Assembly (NCBI GenBank): GCA_037013495.1 | Contig: CM072801.1 | Span: forward strand, 33,592,001-33,656,000 | From: Hippophae tibetana | Lineage: Eukaryota > Streptophyta > Magnoliopsida > Rosales > Elaeagnaceae | Direction: 5' to 3' | DNA: 64,000 bases | Shown here: in pieces, positions 50,012 through 63,775 of the stretch | Layout: each line of letters opens with the position of its first letter | Numbering within the stretch: position 1 is the first letter of the stretch | Position numbers and translations under genes: made by a program | The notes under the pieces: generated by a model | Told to the model about the DNA's origin: nothing | The model's database searches: none | The model's input: only the letters and a program-made list of their open reading frames with translations

Positions 50012-53000
50012 TATATCAAATCGAAGCTCTTATCGATTCACACAATTATTTCTGGCCTCACTATGGAACCTGAATTATATAACCAAGTTCCATCATTTAC
50101 CTCACTAATTATGGCTTTTAGCTTTTTCTCGCCAATTTCCGTTTTACTTAACTTCGATTTTATTAAATAGAGCTCTAAAGGAGATATTTGTTACGACCAA
50201 GGTTTCATTATTTATGAGGTCCATAAATCTATATTCTTCGAAAAGGAAATAAGAGAATAGAAAAAGAAAGGACCAACTGTGGAAATTTTCAATAAAACAA
50301 AACATTTAATAAATCAAACTTTCAACTTTATACGACAAAAACTTTTGACTATAGTATCGTAAGGACTATTATAATATATCAAATTTAAGCTCTTATCGAT
50401 TCACAAAATTAGTGGTAGCTTCAACAAGGAACTTGAATTATGTACCCAAATCCATCATTTACATCACTTACCTAGGGTTTTAGGTTTTTCTCCCAAATTT
50501 CCGTTTTACTTAGTTTTAATTTTATTCAATAGAACTGTAAAGGAGATATTTGTGCCGACCATGGGTTCTTTATATATGTGTTCAATAAATCTCTATTTTT
50601 TGAAAAAAAAATAGGAGAATAGTAAAAGAAAGGAGCAACTGTTGAAATTTTCAAAAAAAAACACAACATTTGATAAATTCTACTCATAACTTTATACGAC
50701 TATAACTTTTGACTCGGGTATCGTAACGAAAATTATAATATATCAAATCGAAGCTCTTATCGATTCACACAATTAATTCTGGCCTCACTATGGAACCTGA
50801 ATTATATAACCAAGTTCCATCATTTACATCACTAACCATGGCTTTTAGCTTTTTCTCGCAAATTTCCGTTTTACTTACCTTCGATTTTATTCAATAGAGC
50901 TCTAAAGGAGATATTTGGTACGACCAAGGTTTCATTATTTATGAGGTCCATAAATCTATATTCTTCGAAAAGGAAATAGGAGAATAGAAAAAGAATGGAG
51001 CAACTGTGGAAATTTTGAATAAAACAAAACATTTAATAAATCGAACTTTCAACTTTATACGACAAAAACTTTTGACAATGGTATCGTAAGGACTATTATA
51101 ATATATCAAATTTAAGCTCTTATCGATTCACAAAATTAGTGGTAGCTTCAACAAGGAACTTGAATTATGTACCCAAATCCATCATTTACATCACTTACCT
51201 AGGGTTTTAGGTTTTTCTCCCAAATTTCCGTTTTACTTGTTTTTAATTTTATTCAATAGAACTGTAAAGGAGATATTTGTGCCGACCATGGGTTCTTTAT
51301 ATATGTGTTCAATAAATCTCTATTTTTTGAAATAAAATAGGAGAATAGGAAAAGAAAGATGCAACTGTTGAAATTAAAAAAAAAACAAAACATTTGATAA
51401 ATTCTACTCATAACTTTATACGACTATAACTTTTGACTTGGGTATCGTAACGAAAATTATAATATATCAAATCGAAGCTCTTATCGATTCACACAATTAA
51501 TTCTGGCCTCACTATGGAACCTGAATTATATAACCAAGTTCCATCATTTACCTCACTAACCATGGCTTTTAGCTTTTTCTCGCAAATTTCCGTTTTACTT
51601 ACCTTCGATTTTATTCAATAGAGCTCTAAAGGAGATATTTGTTACGACCAAGGTTTCATTATTTATGAGGTCCATAAATCTATATTCTTCGAAAAGGAAA
51701 TAGGAGAATAGAAAACGAAAGGAGCAACTGTGGAAATTTTGAATAAAACAAAAAATTTAATAAATCGAACTTTCAACTTTATACGACAAAATATTTTGAC
51801 AATGGTATCGTAAGGACTATTATAATATATCAAATTTAAGCTCTTATCGATTCACAAAATTAGTGGTAGCCTCAATAAGGAAGTTGAATTATGTACCCAA
51901 ATCCATCATTTATATCACTTACCTAGGGTTTTAGGTTTTTCTCCCAAATTTCCGTTTTACTTAGTTTTAATTTTATTCAATAGAACTGTAAAGGAGATAT
52001 TTGTGCCGACCATGGGTTCTTTATATATGTGTTCAATAAATCTCTATTTTTTGAAAAAAAAATAGGAGAATAGTAAAAGAAAGGAGCAACTCTTGAAATT
52101 TTCAAAAAAAAAACACAACATTTGATAAATTCTACTTTTAACTTTATACGACTATAACTTTTGACTCGGGTATCGTAACGAAAATTATAATATATCAAAT
52201 CGAAGCTCTTATCGATTCACACAATTATTTCTGGCCTCACTATGGAACCTGAATTATATAACCAAGTTCCATCATTTACCTCACTAACCATGGCTTTTAG
52301 CTTTTTCTCGCAAATTTCCGTTTTACTTACCTTTGATTTTATTCAATAGAGCTCTAAAGGAGATATTTGTTACGACCAAGGTTTCATTATTTATGATGTC
52401 CATAAATCTATATTCTTAGAAATGGAAATAAGAGAATAGAAAAAGAAAGGAGCAACTGTGGAAATTTTCAATAAAACAAAACATTTAATAAATCGAACTT
52501 TCAACTTTATACGACAAAAACTTTTGACTATAGTATCGTAAGGACTATTATAATATATCAAATTTAAGCTCTTATCGATTCACAAAATTAGTGGTAGCTT
52601 CAACAAGGAACTTGAATTATGTACCCAAATCCATCATTTACATCACTTACCTAGGGTTTTAGGTTTTTCTCCCAAATTTCTGTTTTACTTAGTTTTAATT
52701 TTATTCAATAGAACTGTAAAGGAGATATTTGTGCCGACCATGGGTTCTTTATATATGTGTTCAATAAATCTCTATTTTTTGAAAAAAAAATAGGAGAATA
52801 GTAAAAGAAAGGAGCAACTCTTGAAATTTTCAAAAAAAAAACACAACATTTGATAAATTCTACTTTTAACTTTATACGACTATAACTTTTGACTCGGGTA
52901 TCGTAACGAAAATTATAATATATCAAATCGAAGCTCTTATCGATTCACACAATTATTTCTGGCCTCACTATGGAACCTGAATTATATAACCAAGTTCCAT

Positions 53001-53642
53001 CATTTACCTCACTAACCATGGCTTTTAGCTTTTTCTTGCAAATTTCCGTTTTACTTACCTTTGATTTTATTCAATAGAGCTCTAAAGGAGATATTTGTTA
53101 CGACCAAGGTTTCATTATTTATGAGGTCCATAAATCTATATTCTTAGAAATGGAAATAAGAGAATAGAAAAAGAAAGGAGCAACTGTGGAAATTTTCAAT
53201 AAAACAAAACATTTAATAAATCGAACTTTCAACTTTATACGACAAAAACTTTTGACTATAGTATCGTAAGGACTATTATAATATATCAAATTTAAGCTCT
53301 TATCGATTCACAAAATTAGTGGTAGCTTCAACAAGGAACTTGAATTATGTACCCAAATCCATCATTTACATCACTTACCTAGGGTTTTAGGTTTTTCTCC
53401 CAAATTTCTGTTTTACTTAGTTTTAATTTTATTCAATAGAACTGTAAAGGAGATATTTGTGCCGACCATGGGTTCTTTATATATGTGTTCAATAAATCTC
53501 TATTTTTTGAAATAAAATAGGAGAATAGGAAAAGAAAGATGCAACTGTTGAAATTAAAAAAAAAACAAAACATTTGATAAATTCTACTCATAACTTTATA
53601 CGACTATAACTTTTGACTTGGGTATCGTAACGAAAATTATAA
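50012..53642 (+). repeat. Segmental duplication, copy 2 (about 3.63 kb)
   Basis: Dimers at 50012, 50739, 51463, 52191 and 52919 follow directly after copy 1 and repeat it in order. Correspondence is very close up to about 52.68 kb. The B of the 52191 dimer then has TTTCTGTTTTACTT and CAACTCTTG where copy 1 has TTTCCGTTTTACTT and CAACTGTTG, and the last dimer differs more (X-type B end with GATGCAACTG and GACTTGGGTATCG). The far end has therefore been overwritten or exchanged after the duplication. Confidence 0.8.
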
Positions 53643-55087
53643 TATATCAAATCGAAGCTCTTATCGATTCACACAATTAATTCTGGCCTCACTATGGAAC
53701 CTGAATTATATAACCAAGTTCCATCATTTACATCACTAACCATGGCTTTTAGCTTTTTCTCGCAAATTTCCGTTTTAGTTACCTTCGATTTTATTCAATA
53801 GAGCTCTAAAGGAGATATTTGTTACGACCAAGGTTTCATTATTTATGAGGTCCATAAATCTATATTCTTCGAAAAGGAAATAGGAGAACAGAAAACGAAA
53901 GGAGCAACTGTGGAAATTTTGAATAAAACAAAACATTTAATAAATCGAACTTTCAACTTTATACGACAAAATATTTTGACAATGGTATCGTAAGGACTAT
54001 TATAATATATCAAATTTAAGCTCTTATCGATTCACAAAATTAGTGGTAGCCTCAATAAGGAAGTTGAATTATGTACCCAAATCCATCATTTATATCACTT
54101 ACCTAGGGTTTTAGGTTTTTCTCCCAAATTTCCGTTTTACTTAGTTTTAATTTTATTCAATAGAACTGTAAAGGAGATATTTGTGCCGACCATGGGTTCT
54201 TTATATATGTGTTCAATAAATCTCTATTTTTTGAAAAAAAAATAGGAGAATAGTAAAAGAAAGAAGCAACTGTTGAAATTAAAAAAAACAAAACATTTGA
54301 TAAATTCTACTCATAACTTTATACGACTATAACTTTTGACTCGGGTATCGTAACGAAAATTATAATATATCAAATCGAAGCTCTTATCGATTCACACAAT
54401 TATTTCTGGCCTCACTATGGAACCTGAATTATATAACCAAGTTCCATCATTTACCTCACTAACCATGGCTTTTAGCTTTTTCTCGCCAATTTCCGTTTTA
54501 CTTAACTTCGATTTTATTCAATAGAGCTCTAAAGGAGATATTTGTTACGACCAAGGTTTCATTATTTATGAGGTCCATAAATCTATATTCTTCGAAAAGG
54601 AAATAAGAGAATAGAAAAAGAAAGGAGCAACTGTGGAAATTTTCAATAAAACAAAACATTTAATAAATCGAACTTTCAACTTTATACGACAAAAACTTTT
54701 GACTATAGTATCGTAAGGACTATTATAATATATCAAATTTAAGCTCTTATCGATTCACAAAATTAGTGGTAGCTTCACCAAGGAACTTGAATTATGTACC
54801 CAAATCCATCATTTACATCACTTACCTAGGGTTTTAGGTTTTTCTCCCAAATTTCCGTTTTACTTAGTTTTAATTTTATTCAATAGAACTGTAAAGGAGA
54901 TATTTGTGCCGACCATGGGTTCTTTATATATGTGTTCAATAAATCTCTATTTTTTGAAAAAAAATAGGAGAATAGTAAAAGAAAGAAGCAACTGTTGAAA
55001 TTAAAAAAAACAAAACATTTGATAAATTCTACTTTTAACTTTATACGACTATAACTTTTGACTCGGGTATCGTAACGAAAATTATAA
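53643..55087 (+). repeat. Y-Z dimer pair
   Basis: Dimers at 53643 (Y; with the private ACTTAGTTACC-like change GTTTTAGTTACC and GGAGAACAG) and 54366 (Z; CTCGCCAATTT, ACTTAACTTCG). The B of the second dimer has AGCTTCACCAAGG and ends in CTACTTTTAAC. That B recurs at 56.2 kb in the first of the 1,448-bp units, which links this pair to the next block. Confidence 0.65.
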
Positions 55088-58000
55088 TATATCAAATCGA
55101 AGCTCTTATCGATTCACACAATTATTTCTGGCCTCACTATGGAACCTGAATTATATAACCAAGTTCCATCATTTACCTCACTAACCATGGCTTTTAGCTT
55201 TTTCTCGCAAATTTCCGTTTTACTTACCTTCGATTTTATTCAATAGAGCTCTAAAGGAGATATTTGTTACGACCAAGGTTTCATTATTTATGAGGTCCAT
55301 AAATCTATATTCTTAGAAATGGAAATAAGAGAATAGAAAAAGAAAGGAGCAACTGTGGAAATTTTCAATAAAACAAAACATTTAATAAATCGAACTTTCA
55401 ACTTTATACGACAAAAACTTTTGACTATAGTATCGTAAGGACTATTATAATATATCAAATTTAAGCTCTTATCGATTCACAAAATTAGTGGTAGCTTCAA
55501 CAAGGAACTTGAATTATGTACCCAAATCCATCATTTACATCACTTACCTAGGGTTTTAGGTTTTTCTCCCAAATTTCTGTTTTATTTAGTTTTAATTTTA
55601 TTCAATAGAACTGTAAAGGAGATATTTGTGCCGACCATGGGTTCTTTATATATGTGTTCAATAAATCTATATTTTTTGAAAAAAAATAGGAGAATAGTAA
55701 AAGAAAGGGGCAACTCTTGTAATTTTCAAAAAAAAACACAACATTTGATAAATTCTACTTTTAACTTTATACGACTATAACTTTTGACTCGGGAATCGTA
55801 ACGAAAATTATAATATATCAAATCGAAGCTTTTATCGATTCACACAATTATTTCTGGCCTCACTTTGGAACGTAAATTATATACCCAAATTCCATCATTT
55901 ACATCACTAACCAAGGGTTTTAGCTTTTTCTTGCAAATTTTCGTTTTATTCACTTTCGATTTTATTAAATAGAGCTCTAAAGGAGATATTTGTTCCGAAA
56001 AAGGTTTCATTATTTATGAGGTCCATAAATCTATATTCTTCGAAAAGGAAATAAGAGAATAGAAAAAGAAAGGAGCAACTGTGGAAATTTTCAATAAAAC
56101 AAAACATTTAATAAATCGAACTTTCAACTTTATACGACAAAAACTTTTGACTATAGTATCGTAAGGACTATTATAATATATCAAATTTAAGCTCTTATCG
56201 ATTCACAAAATTAGTGGTAGCTTCACCAAGGAACTTGAATTATGTACCCAAATCCATCATTTACATCACTTACCTAGGGTTTTAGGTTTTTCTCCCAAAT
56301 TTCCGTTTTACTTAGTTTTAATTTTATTCAATAGAACTGTAAAGGAGATATTTGTGCCGACCATGGGTTCTTTATATATGTGTTCAATAAATCTCTATTT
56401 TTTGAAAAAAAATAGGAGAATAGTAAAAGAAAGAAGCAACTGTTGAAATTAAAAAAAACAAAACATTTGATAAATTCTACTTTTAACTTTATACGACTAT
56501 AACTTTTGACTCGGGTATCGTAACGAAAATTATAATATATCAAATCGAAGCTCTTATCGATTCACACAATTATTTCTGGCCTCACTATGGAACCTGAATT
56601 ATATAACCAAGTTCCATCATTTACCTCACTAACCATGGCTTTTAGCTTTTTCTCGCAAATTTCCGTTTTACTTACCTTCGATTTTATTCAATAGAGCTCT
56701 AAAGGAGATATTTGTTACGACCAAGGTTTCATTATTTATGAGGTCCATAAATCTATATTCTTAGAAATGGAAATAAGAGAATAGAAAAAGAAAGGAGCAA
56801 CTGTGGAAATTTTCAATAAAACAAAACATTTAATAAATCGAACTTTCAACTTTATACGACAAAAACTTTTGACTATAGTATCGTAAGGACTATTATAATA
56901 TATCAAATTTAAGCTCTTATCGATTCACAAAATTAGTGGTAGCTTCAACAAGGAACTTGAATTATGTACCCAAATCCATCATTTACATCACTTACCTAGG
57001 GTTTTAGGTTTTTCTCCCAAATTTCTGTTTTATTTAGTTTTAATTTTATTCAATAGAACTGTAAAGGAGATATTTGTGCCGACCATGGGTTCTTTATATA
57101 TGTGTTCAATAAATCTATATTTTTTGAAAAAAAATAGGAGAATAGTAAAAGAAAGGGGCAACTCTTGTAATTTTCAAAAAAAAACACAACATTTGATAAA
57201 TTCTACTTTTAACTTTATACGACTATAACTTTTGACTCGGGAATCGTAACGAAAATTATAATATATCAAATCGAAGCTTTTATCGATTCACACAATTATT
57301 TCTGGCCTCACTTTGGAACGTAAATTATATACCCAAATTCCATCATTTACATCACTAACCAAGGGTTTTAGCTTTTTCTTGCAAATTTTCGTTTTATTCA
57401 CTTTCGATTTTATTAAATAGAGCTCTAAAGGAGATATTTGTTCCGAAAAAGGTTTCATTATTTATGAGGTCCATAAATCTATATTCTTCGAAAAGGAAAT
57501 AAGAGAATAGAAAAAGAAAGGAGCAACTGTGGAAATTTTCAATAAAACAAAACATTTAATAAATCGAACTTTCAACTTTATACGACAAAAACTTTTGACT
57601 ATAGTATCGTAAGGACTATTATAATATATCAAATTTAAGCTCTTATCGATTCACAAAATTAGTGGTAGCTTCAACAAGGAACTTGAATTATGTACCCAAA
57701 TCCATCATTTACATCACTTACCTAGGGTTTTAGGTTTTTCTCCCAAATTTCCGTTTTACTTAGTTTTAATTTTATTCAATAGAACTGTAAAGGAGATATT
57801 TGTGCCGACCATGGGTTCTTTATATATGTGTTCAATAAATCTCTATTTTTTGAAAAAAAATAGGAGAATAGTAAAAGAAAGAAGCAACTGTTGAAATTAA
57901 AAAAAACAAAACATTTGATAAATTCTACTTTTAACTTTATACGACTATAACTTTTGACTCGGGTATCGTAACGAAAATTATAATATATCAAATCGAAGCT

Positions 58001-59431
58001 CTTATCGATTCACACAATTATTTCTGGCCTCACTATGGAACCTGAATTATATAACCAAGTTCCATCATTTACCTCACTAACCATGGCTTTTAGCTTTTTC
58101 TCGCAAATTTCCGTTTTACTTACCTTCGATTTTATTCAATAGAGCTCTAAAGGAGATATTTGTTACGACCAAGGTTTCATTATTTATGAGGTCCATAAAT
58201 CTATATTCTTAGAAATGGAAATAAGAGAATAGAAAAAGAAAGGAGCAACTGTGGAAATTTTCAATAAAACAAAACATTTAATAAATCGAACTTTCAACTT
58301 TATACGACAAAAACTTTTGACTATAGTATCGTAAGGACTATTATAATATATCAAATTTAAGCTCTTATCGATTCACAAAATTAGTGGTAGCTTCAACAAG
58401 GAACTTGAATTATGTACCCAAATCCATCATTTACATCACTTACCTAGGGTTTTAGGTTTTTCTCCCAAATTTCTGTTTTATTTAGTTTTAATTTTATTCA
58501 ATAGAACTGTAAAGGAGATATTTGTGCCGACCATGGGTTCTTTATATATGTGTTCAATAAATCTATATTTTTTGAAAAAAAATAGGAGAATAGTAAAAGA
58601 AAGGGGCAACTCTTGTAATTTTCAAAAAAAAACACAACATTTGATAAATTCTACTTTTAACTTTATACGACTATAACTTTTGACTCGGGAATCGTAACGA
58701 AAATTATAATATATCAAATCGAAGCTTTTATCGATTCACACAATTATTTCTGGCCTCACTTTGGAACGTAAATTATATACCCAAATTCCATCATTTACAT
58801 CACTAACCAAGGGTTTTAGCTTTTTCTTGCAAATTTTCGTTTTATTCACTTTCGATTTTATTAAATAGAGCTCTAAAGGAGATATTTGTTCCGAAAAAGG
58901 TTTCATTATTTATGAGGTCCATAAATCTATATTCTTCGAAAAGGAAATAAGAGAATAGAAAAAGAAAGGAGCAACTGTGGAAATTTTCAATAAAACAAAA
59001 CATTTAATAAATCGAACTTTCAACTTTATACGACAAAAACTTTTGACTATAGTATCGTAAGGACTATTATAATATATCAAATTTAAGCTCTTATCGATTC
59101 ACAAAATTAGTGGTAGCTTCAACAAGGAACTTGAATTATGTACCCAAATCCATCATTTACATCACTTACCTAGGGTTTTAGGTTTTTCTCCCATATTTCC
59201 GTTTTACTTAGTTTTAATTTTATTCAATAGAACTGTAAAGGAGATATTTGTGCCGACCATGGGTTCTTTATATATGTGTTCAATAAATCTATATTTTTTG
59301 AAAAAAAATAGGAGAATAGTAAAAGAAAGAAGCAACTGTTGAAATTAAAAAAAACACAACATTTGATAAATTCTACTCATAACTTTATACGATTATAACT
59401 TTTGACTCGGGTATCGTAACGAAAATTATAA
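55088..59431 (+). repeat. Three tandem 1,448-bp higher-order units
   Basis: Units begin at 55088, 56536 and 57984, each exactly 1,448 bp long. Each is a Z-like dimer (CTTAGAAATGG, TTTCTGTTTTATTTAG, AAAGGGGCAACTCTTG) followed by a dimer with a divergent A' (at 55814, 57262 and 58710; CACTTTGGAACGTAAATT, TTCCGAAAAAGG). CACTTTGGAACG occurs at 55861, 57309 and 58757. Differences are few: AGCTTCACCAAGG in unit 1 against AGCTTCAACAAGG in units 2 and 3, and CCCATATTTCC, AAATCTATATTTT and ACGATTATAAC near the end of unit 3. Constant length and near identity indicate recent amplification. Confidence 0.9.
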
Positions 59432-60875
59432 TATATCAAATCGAAGCTCTTATCGATTCACACAATTATTTCTGGCCTCACTATGGAACCTGAATTATAT
59501 AACCAAGTTCCATCATTTACCTCACTAACCATGGCTTTTAGCTTTTTCTCGCAAATTTCCGTTTTACTTACCTTCGATTTTATTCAATAGAGCTCTAAAG
59601 GAGATATTTGTTACGACCAAGGTTTCATTATTTATGAGGTCCATAAATCTATATTCTTCGAAAAGGAAATAGGAGAATAGAAAACGAAAGGAGCAACTGT
59701 GGAAATTTTGAATAAAACAAAACATTTAATATATCGAACTTTCAACTTTATACGACAAAACATTTTGACAATGGTATCGTAAGGACTCTTATAATATATC
59801 AAATTTAAGCTCTTATCGATTCACAAAATTAGTGGTAGCCTCAATAAGGAAGTTGAATTATGTACTCAAATCCATCATTTATATCACTTACCTAGGGTTT
59901 TAGGTTTTTCTCCCAAATTTCCGTTTTACTTAGTTTTAATTTTATTCAATAGAACTGTAAAGGAGATATATGTGCCGACCATGGGTTCTTTATATATGTG
60001 TTCAATAAATCTCTATTTTTTGAAAAAAAATAGGAGAATAGTAAAAGAAAGGAGCAACTGTTGAAATTAAAAAAAACAAAACATTTGATAAATTCTACTC
60101 ATAACTTTATACGACTATAACTTTTGACTCGGGTATCGTAACGAAAATTATAATATATCAAATCGAAGCTCTTATCGATTCACACAATTATTTCTGGCCT
60201 CACTATGGAACCTGAATTATATAACCAAGTTCCATCATTTACCTCACTAACCATGGCTTTTAGCTTTTTCTCGCAAATTTCCGTTTTACTTACCTTCGAT
60301 TTTATTCAATAGAGCTCTAAAGGAGATATTTGTTACGACCAAGGTTTCATTATTTATGAGGTCCATAAATCTATATTCTTCGAAATGGAAATAAGAGAAT
60401 AGAAAAAGAAAGGAGCAACTGTGGAAATTTTCAATAAAACAAAACATTTAATAAATCGAACTTTCAACTTTATACGACAAAAACTTTTGACTATAGTATC
60501 GTAAGGACTATTATAATATATTAAATTTAAGCTCTTATCGATTCACAAAATTAGTGGTAGCTTCAACAAGGAACTTGAATTATGTACCCAAATCCATCAT
60601 TTACATCACTTACCTAGGGTTTTAGGTTTTTCTCCCAAATTTCCGTTTTACTTAGTTTTAATTTTATTCAATAGAACTGTAAAGGAGATATTTGTGCCGA
60701 CCATGGGTTCTTTATATATGTGTTCAATAAATCTCTATTTTTTGAAAAAAAATAGGAGAATAGTAAAAGAAAGAAGCAACTGTTGAAATTAAAAAAAACA
60801 AAACATTTGATAAATTCTACTTTTAACTTTATACGACTATAACTTTTGACTCGGGTATCGTAACGAAAATTATAA
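59432..60875 (+). repeat. Two single dimers between amplified blocks
   Basis: Dimers at 59432 (Y-type A with TTATTTCTGG start, GAAAACGAAAGG, ACAAAACATTTTGAC) and 60154 (Z-like, TTCGAAATGG, AAATAAGAG). The first B has TGTACTCAAATCC and GATATATGTGCCG. Neither dimer belongs to the 1,448-bp series on either side, so they act as a spacer between two amplified tracts. Confidence 0.65.
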
Positions 60876-63775
60876 TATATCAAATCGAAGCTCTTATCGA
60901 TTAACACAATTATTTCTGGCCTCACTATGGAACCTGAATTATATAACCAAGTTCCATCATTTACCTCACTAACCATGGCTTTTAGCTTTTTCTCGCAAAT
61001 TTCCGTTTTACTTACCTTCGATTTTATTCAATAGAGCTCTAAAGGAGATATTTGTTACGACCAAGGTTTCATTATTTATGAGGTCCATAAATCTATATTC
61101 TTCGAAAAGGAAATAAGAGAATAGAAAAAGAAAGGAGCAACTGTGGAAATTTTCAATAAAACAAAACATTTAATAAATCGAACTTTCAACTTTATACGAC
61201 AAAAACTTTTGACTATAGTATCGTAAGGACTATTATAATATATCAAATTTAAGCTCTTATCGATTCACAAAATTAGTGGTAGCTTCAACAAGGAACTTGA
61301 ATTATGTACCCAAATCCATCATTTACATCACTTACCTAGGGTTTTAGGTTTTTCTCCCAAATTTCCGTTTTACTTAGTTTTAATTTTATTCAATAGAACT
61401 GTAAAGGAGATATTTGTGCCGACCATGGGTGCTTTATATATGTGTTCAATAAATCTCTATTTTTTGAAAAAAAATAGGAGAATAGTAAAAGAAAGGAGCA
61501 ACTCTTGAAATTTTCAAAAAAAAAACACAACATTTGATAAATTCTACTTTTAACTTTATACGACTATAACTTTTGACTCGGGAATCGTAACGAAAATTAT
61601 AATATATCAAATCGAAGCTCTTATCGATTCACACAATTATTTCTGGCCTCACTTTGGAACGTGAATTATATACCCAAATTCCATCATTTACATCACTAAC
61701 CAAGGGTTTTAGCTTTTTCTTGCAAATTTTCGTTTTATTCACTTTCGATTTTATTAAATAGAGCTCTAAAGGAGATATTTGTTCCGAAAAAGGTTTTATT
61801 ATTTATGTGTTCCATAAATCTATATTCTTCGAAAAGGAAATAGGAGAATAGAAAAAGAAAGGAGCAACTGTTGAAATTTTCAATAAAACAAAACATTTAA
61901 TAAATCGAAATTTCAACTTTATACGACAAAAACTTTTGACTATGGTATCGTAAGGACTATTATAATATATCAAATTTAAGCTCTTATCGATTCACAAAAT
62001 TAGTGGTAGCTTCAACAAGGAACTTGAATTATGTACCCAAATCCATCATTTACATCACTTACCTAGGGTTTTAGGTTTTTCTCCCAAATTTCCGTTTTAC
62101 TTAGTTTTAATTTTATTCAATAGAACTGTAAAGGAGATATTTGTGCCGACCATGGGTTCTTTATATATGTGTTCAATAAATCTCTATTTTTTGAAAAAAA
62201 ATAGGAGAATAGTAAAAGAAAGAAGCAACTGTTGAAATTAAAAAAAACAAAACATTTGATAAATTCTACTAATAACTTTATACGACTATAACTTTTGACT
62301 CGGGTATCGTAACGAAAATTATAATATATCAAATCGAAGCTCTTATCGATTCACACAATTATTTCTGGCCTCACTATGGAACCTGAATTATATAACCAAG
62401 TTCCATCATTTACCTCACTAACCATGGCTTTTAGCTTTTTCTCGCAAATTTCCGTTTTACTTACCTTCGATTTTATTCAATAGAGCTCTAAAGGAGATAT
62501 TTGTTACGACCAAGGTTTCATTATTTATGAGGTCCATAAATCTATATTCTTCGAAAAGGAAATAAGAGAATAGAAAAAGAAAGGAGCAACTGTGGAAATT
62601 TTCAATAAAACAAAACATTTAATAAATCGAACTTTCAACTTTATACGACAAAAACTTTTGACTATAGTATCGTAAGGACTATTATAATATATCAAATTTA
62701 AGCTCTTATCGATTCACAAAATTAGTGGTAGCTTCAACAAGGAACTTGAATTATGTACCCAAATCCATCATTTACATCACTTACCTAGGGTTTTAGGTTT
62801 TTCTCCCAAATTTCCGTTTTACTTAGTTTTAATTTTATTCAATAGAACTGTAAAGGAGATATTTGTGCCGACCATGGGTGCTTTATATATGTGTTCAATA
62901 AATCTCTATTTTTTGAAAAAAAATAGGAGAATAGTAAAAGAAAGGAGCAACTCTTGAAATTTTCAAAAAAAAAACACAACATTTGATAAATTCTACTTTT
63001 AACTTTATACGACTATAACTTTTGACTCGGGAATCGTAACGAAAATTATAATATATCAAATCGAAGCTCTTATCGATTCACACAATTATTTCTGGCCTCA
63101 CTTTGGAACGTGAATTATATACCCAAATTCCATCATTTACATCACTAACCAAGGGTTTTAGCTTTTTCTTGCAAATTTTCGTTTTATTCACTTTCGATTT
63201 TATTAAATAAAGCTCTAAAGGAGATATTTGTTCCGAAAAAGGTTTTATTATTTATGTGTTCCATAAATCTATATTCTTCGAAAAGGAAATAGGAGAATAG
63301 AAAAAGAAAGGAGCAACTGTTGAAATTTTCAATAAAACAAAACATTTAATAAATCGAAATTTCAACTTTATACGACAAAAACTTTTGACTATGGTATCGT
63401 AAGGACTATTATAATATATCAAATTTAAGCTCTTATCGATTCACAAAATTAGTGGTAGCTTCAACAAGGAACTTGAATTATGTACCCAAATCCATCATTT
63501 ACATCACTTACCTAGGGTTTTAGGTTTTTCTCCCAAATTTCCGTTTTACTTAGTTTTAATTTTATTCAATAGAACTGTAATGGAGATATTTGTGCCGACC
63601 ATGGGTTCTTTATATATGTGTTCAATAAATCTCTATTTTTTGAAAAAAAATAGGAGAATAGTAAAAGAAAGAAGCAACTGTTGAAATTAAAAAAAAAACA
63701 AAACATTTGATAAATTCTACTCATAACTTTATACGACTATAACTTTTGACTCGGGTATCGTAACGAAAATTATAA
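60876..63775 (+). repeat. Two tandem units of about 1.45 kb
   Basis: Units begin at 60876 (1,449 bp) and 62325 (1,451 bp). Each has a Z-like dimer whose B carries CCATGGGTGCTTTATA (G at 61431 and 62880), then a dimer with a divergent A' (61603 and 63052; CACTTTGGAACGTG, TTCCGAAAAAGGTTTTATT, TATGTGTTCCATAAATC). The markers recur at offset 1,449. Its A' keeps the B-like TATGTGTTCC, which the A' of 55-59 kb has lost (TATGAGGTCC), so the two series were amplified from different A' copies. Confidence 0.85.

Noticed and set aside
46384..53642. Assembly artefact as the sole explanation of the exact duplications
   Set aside because: Not excluded, but the copies differ at several positions toward the far end and similar nested duplications occur elsewhere, which fits real unequal exchange. 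Read depth would decide.
60668..60976. 102-codon minus-strand frame, and related minus-strand frames of 71-73 codons at 48.3-62.3 kb
   Set aside because: These are antisense readings of B and the following A that recur with repeat type. Length depends on a few variable bases.
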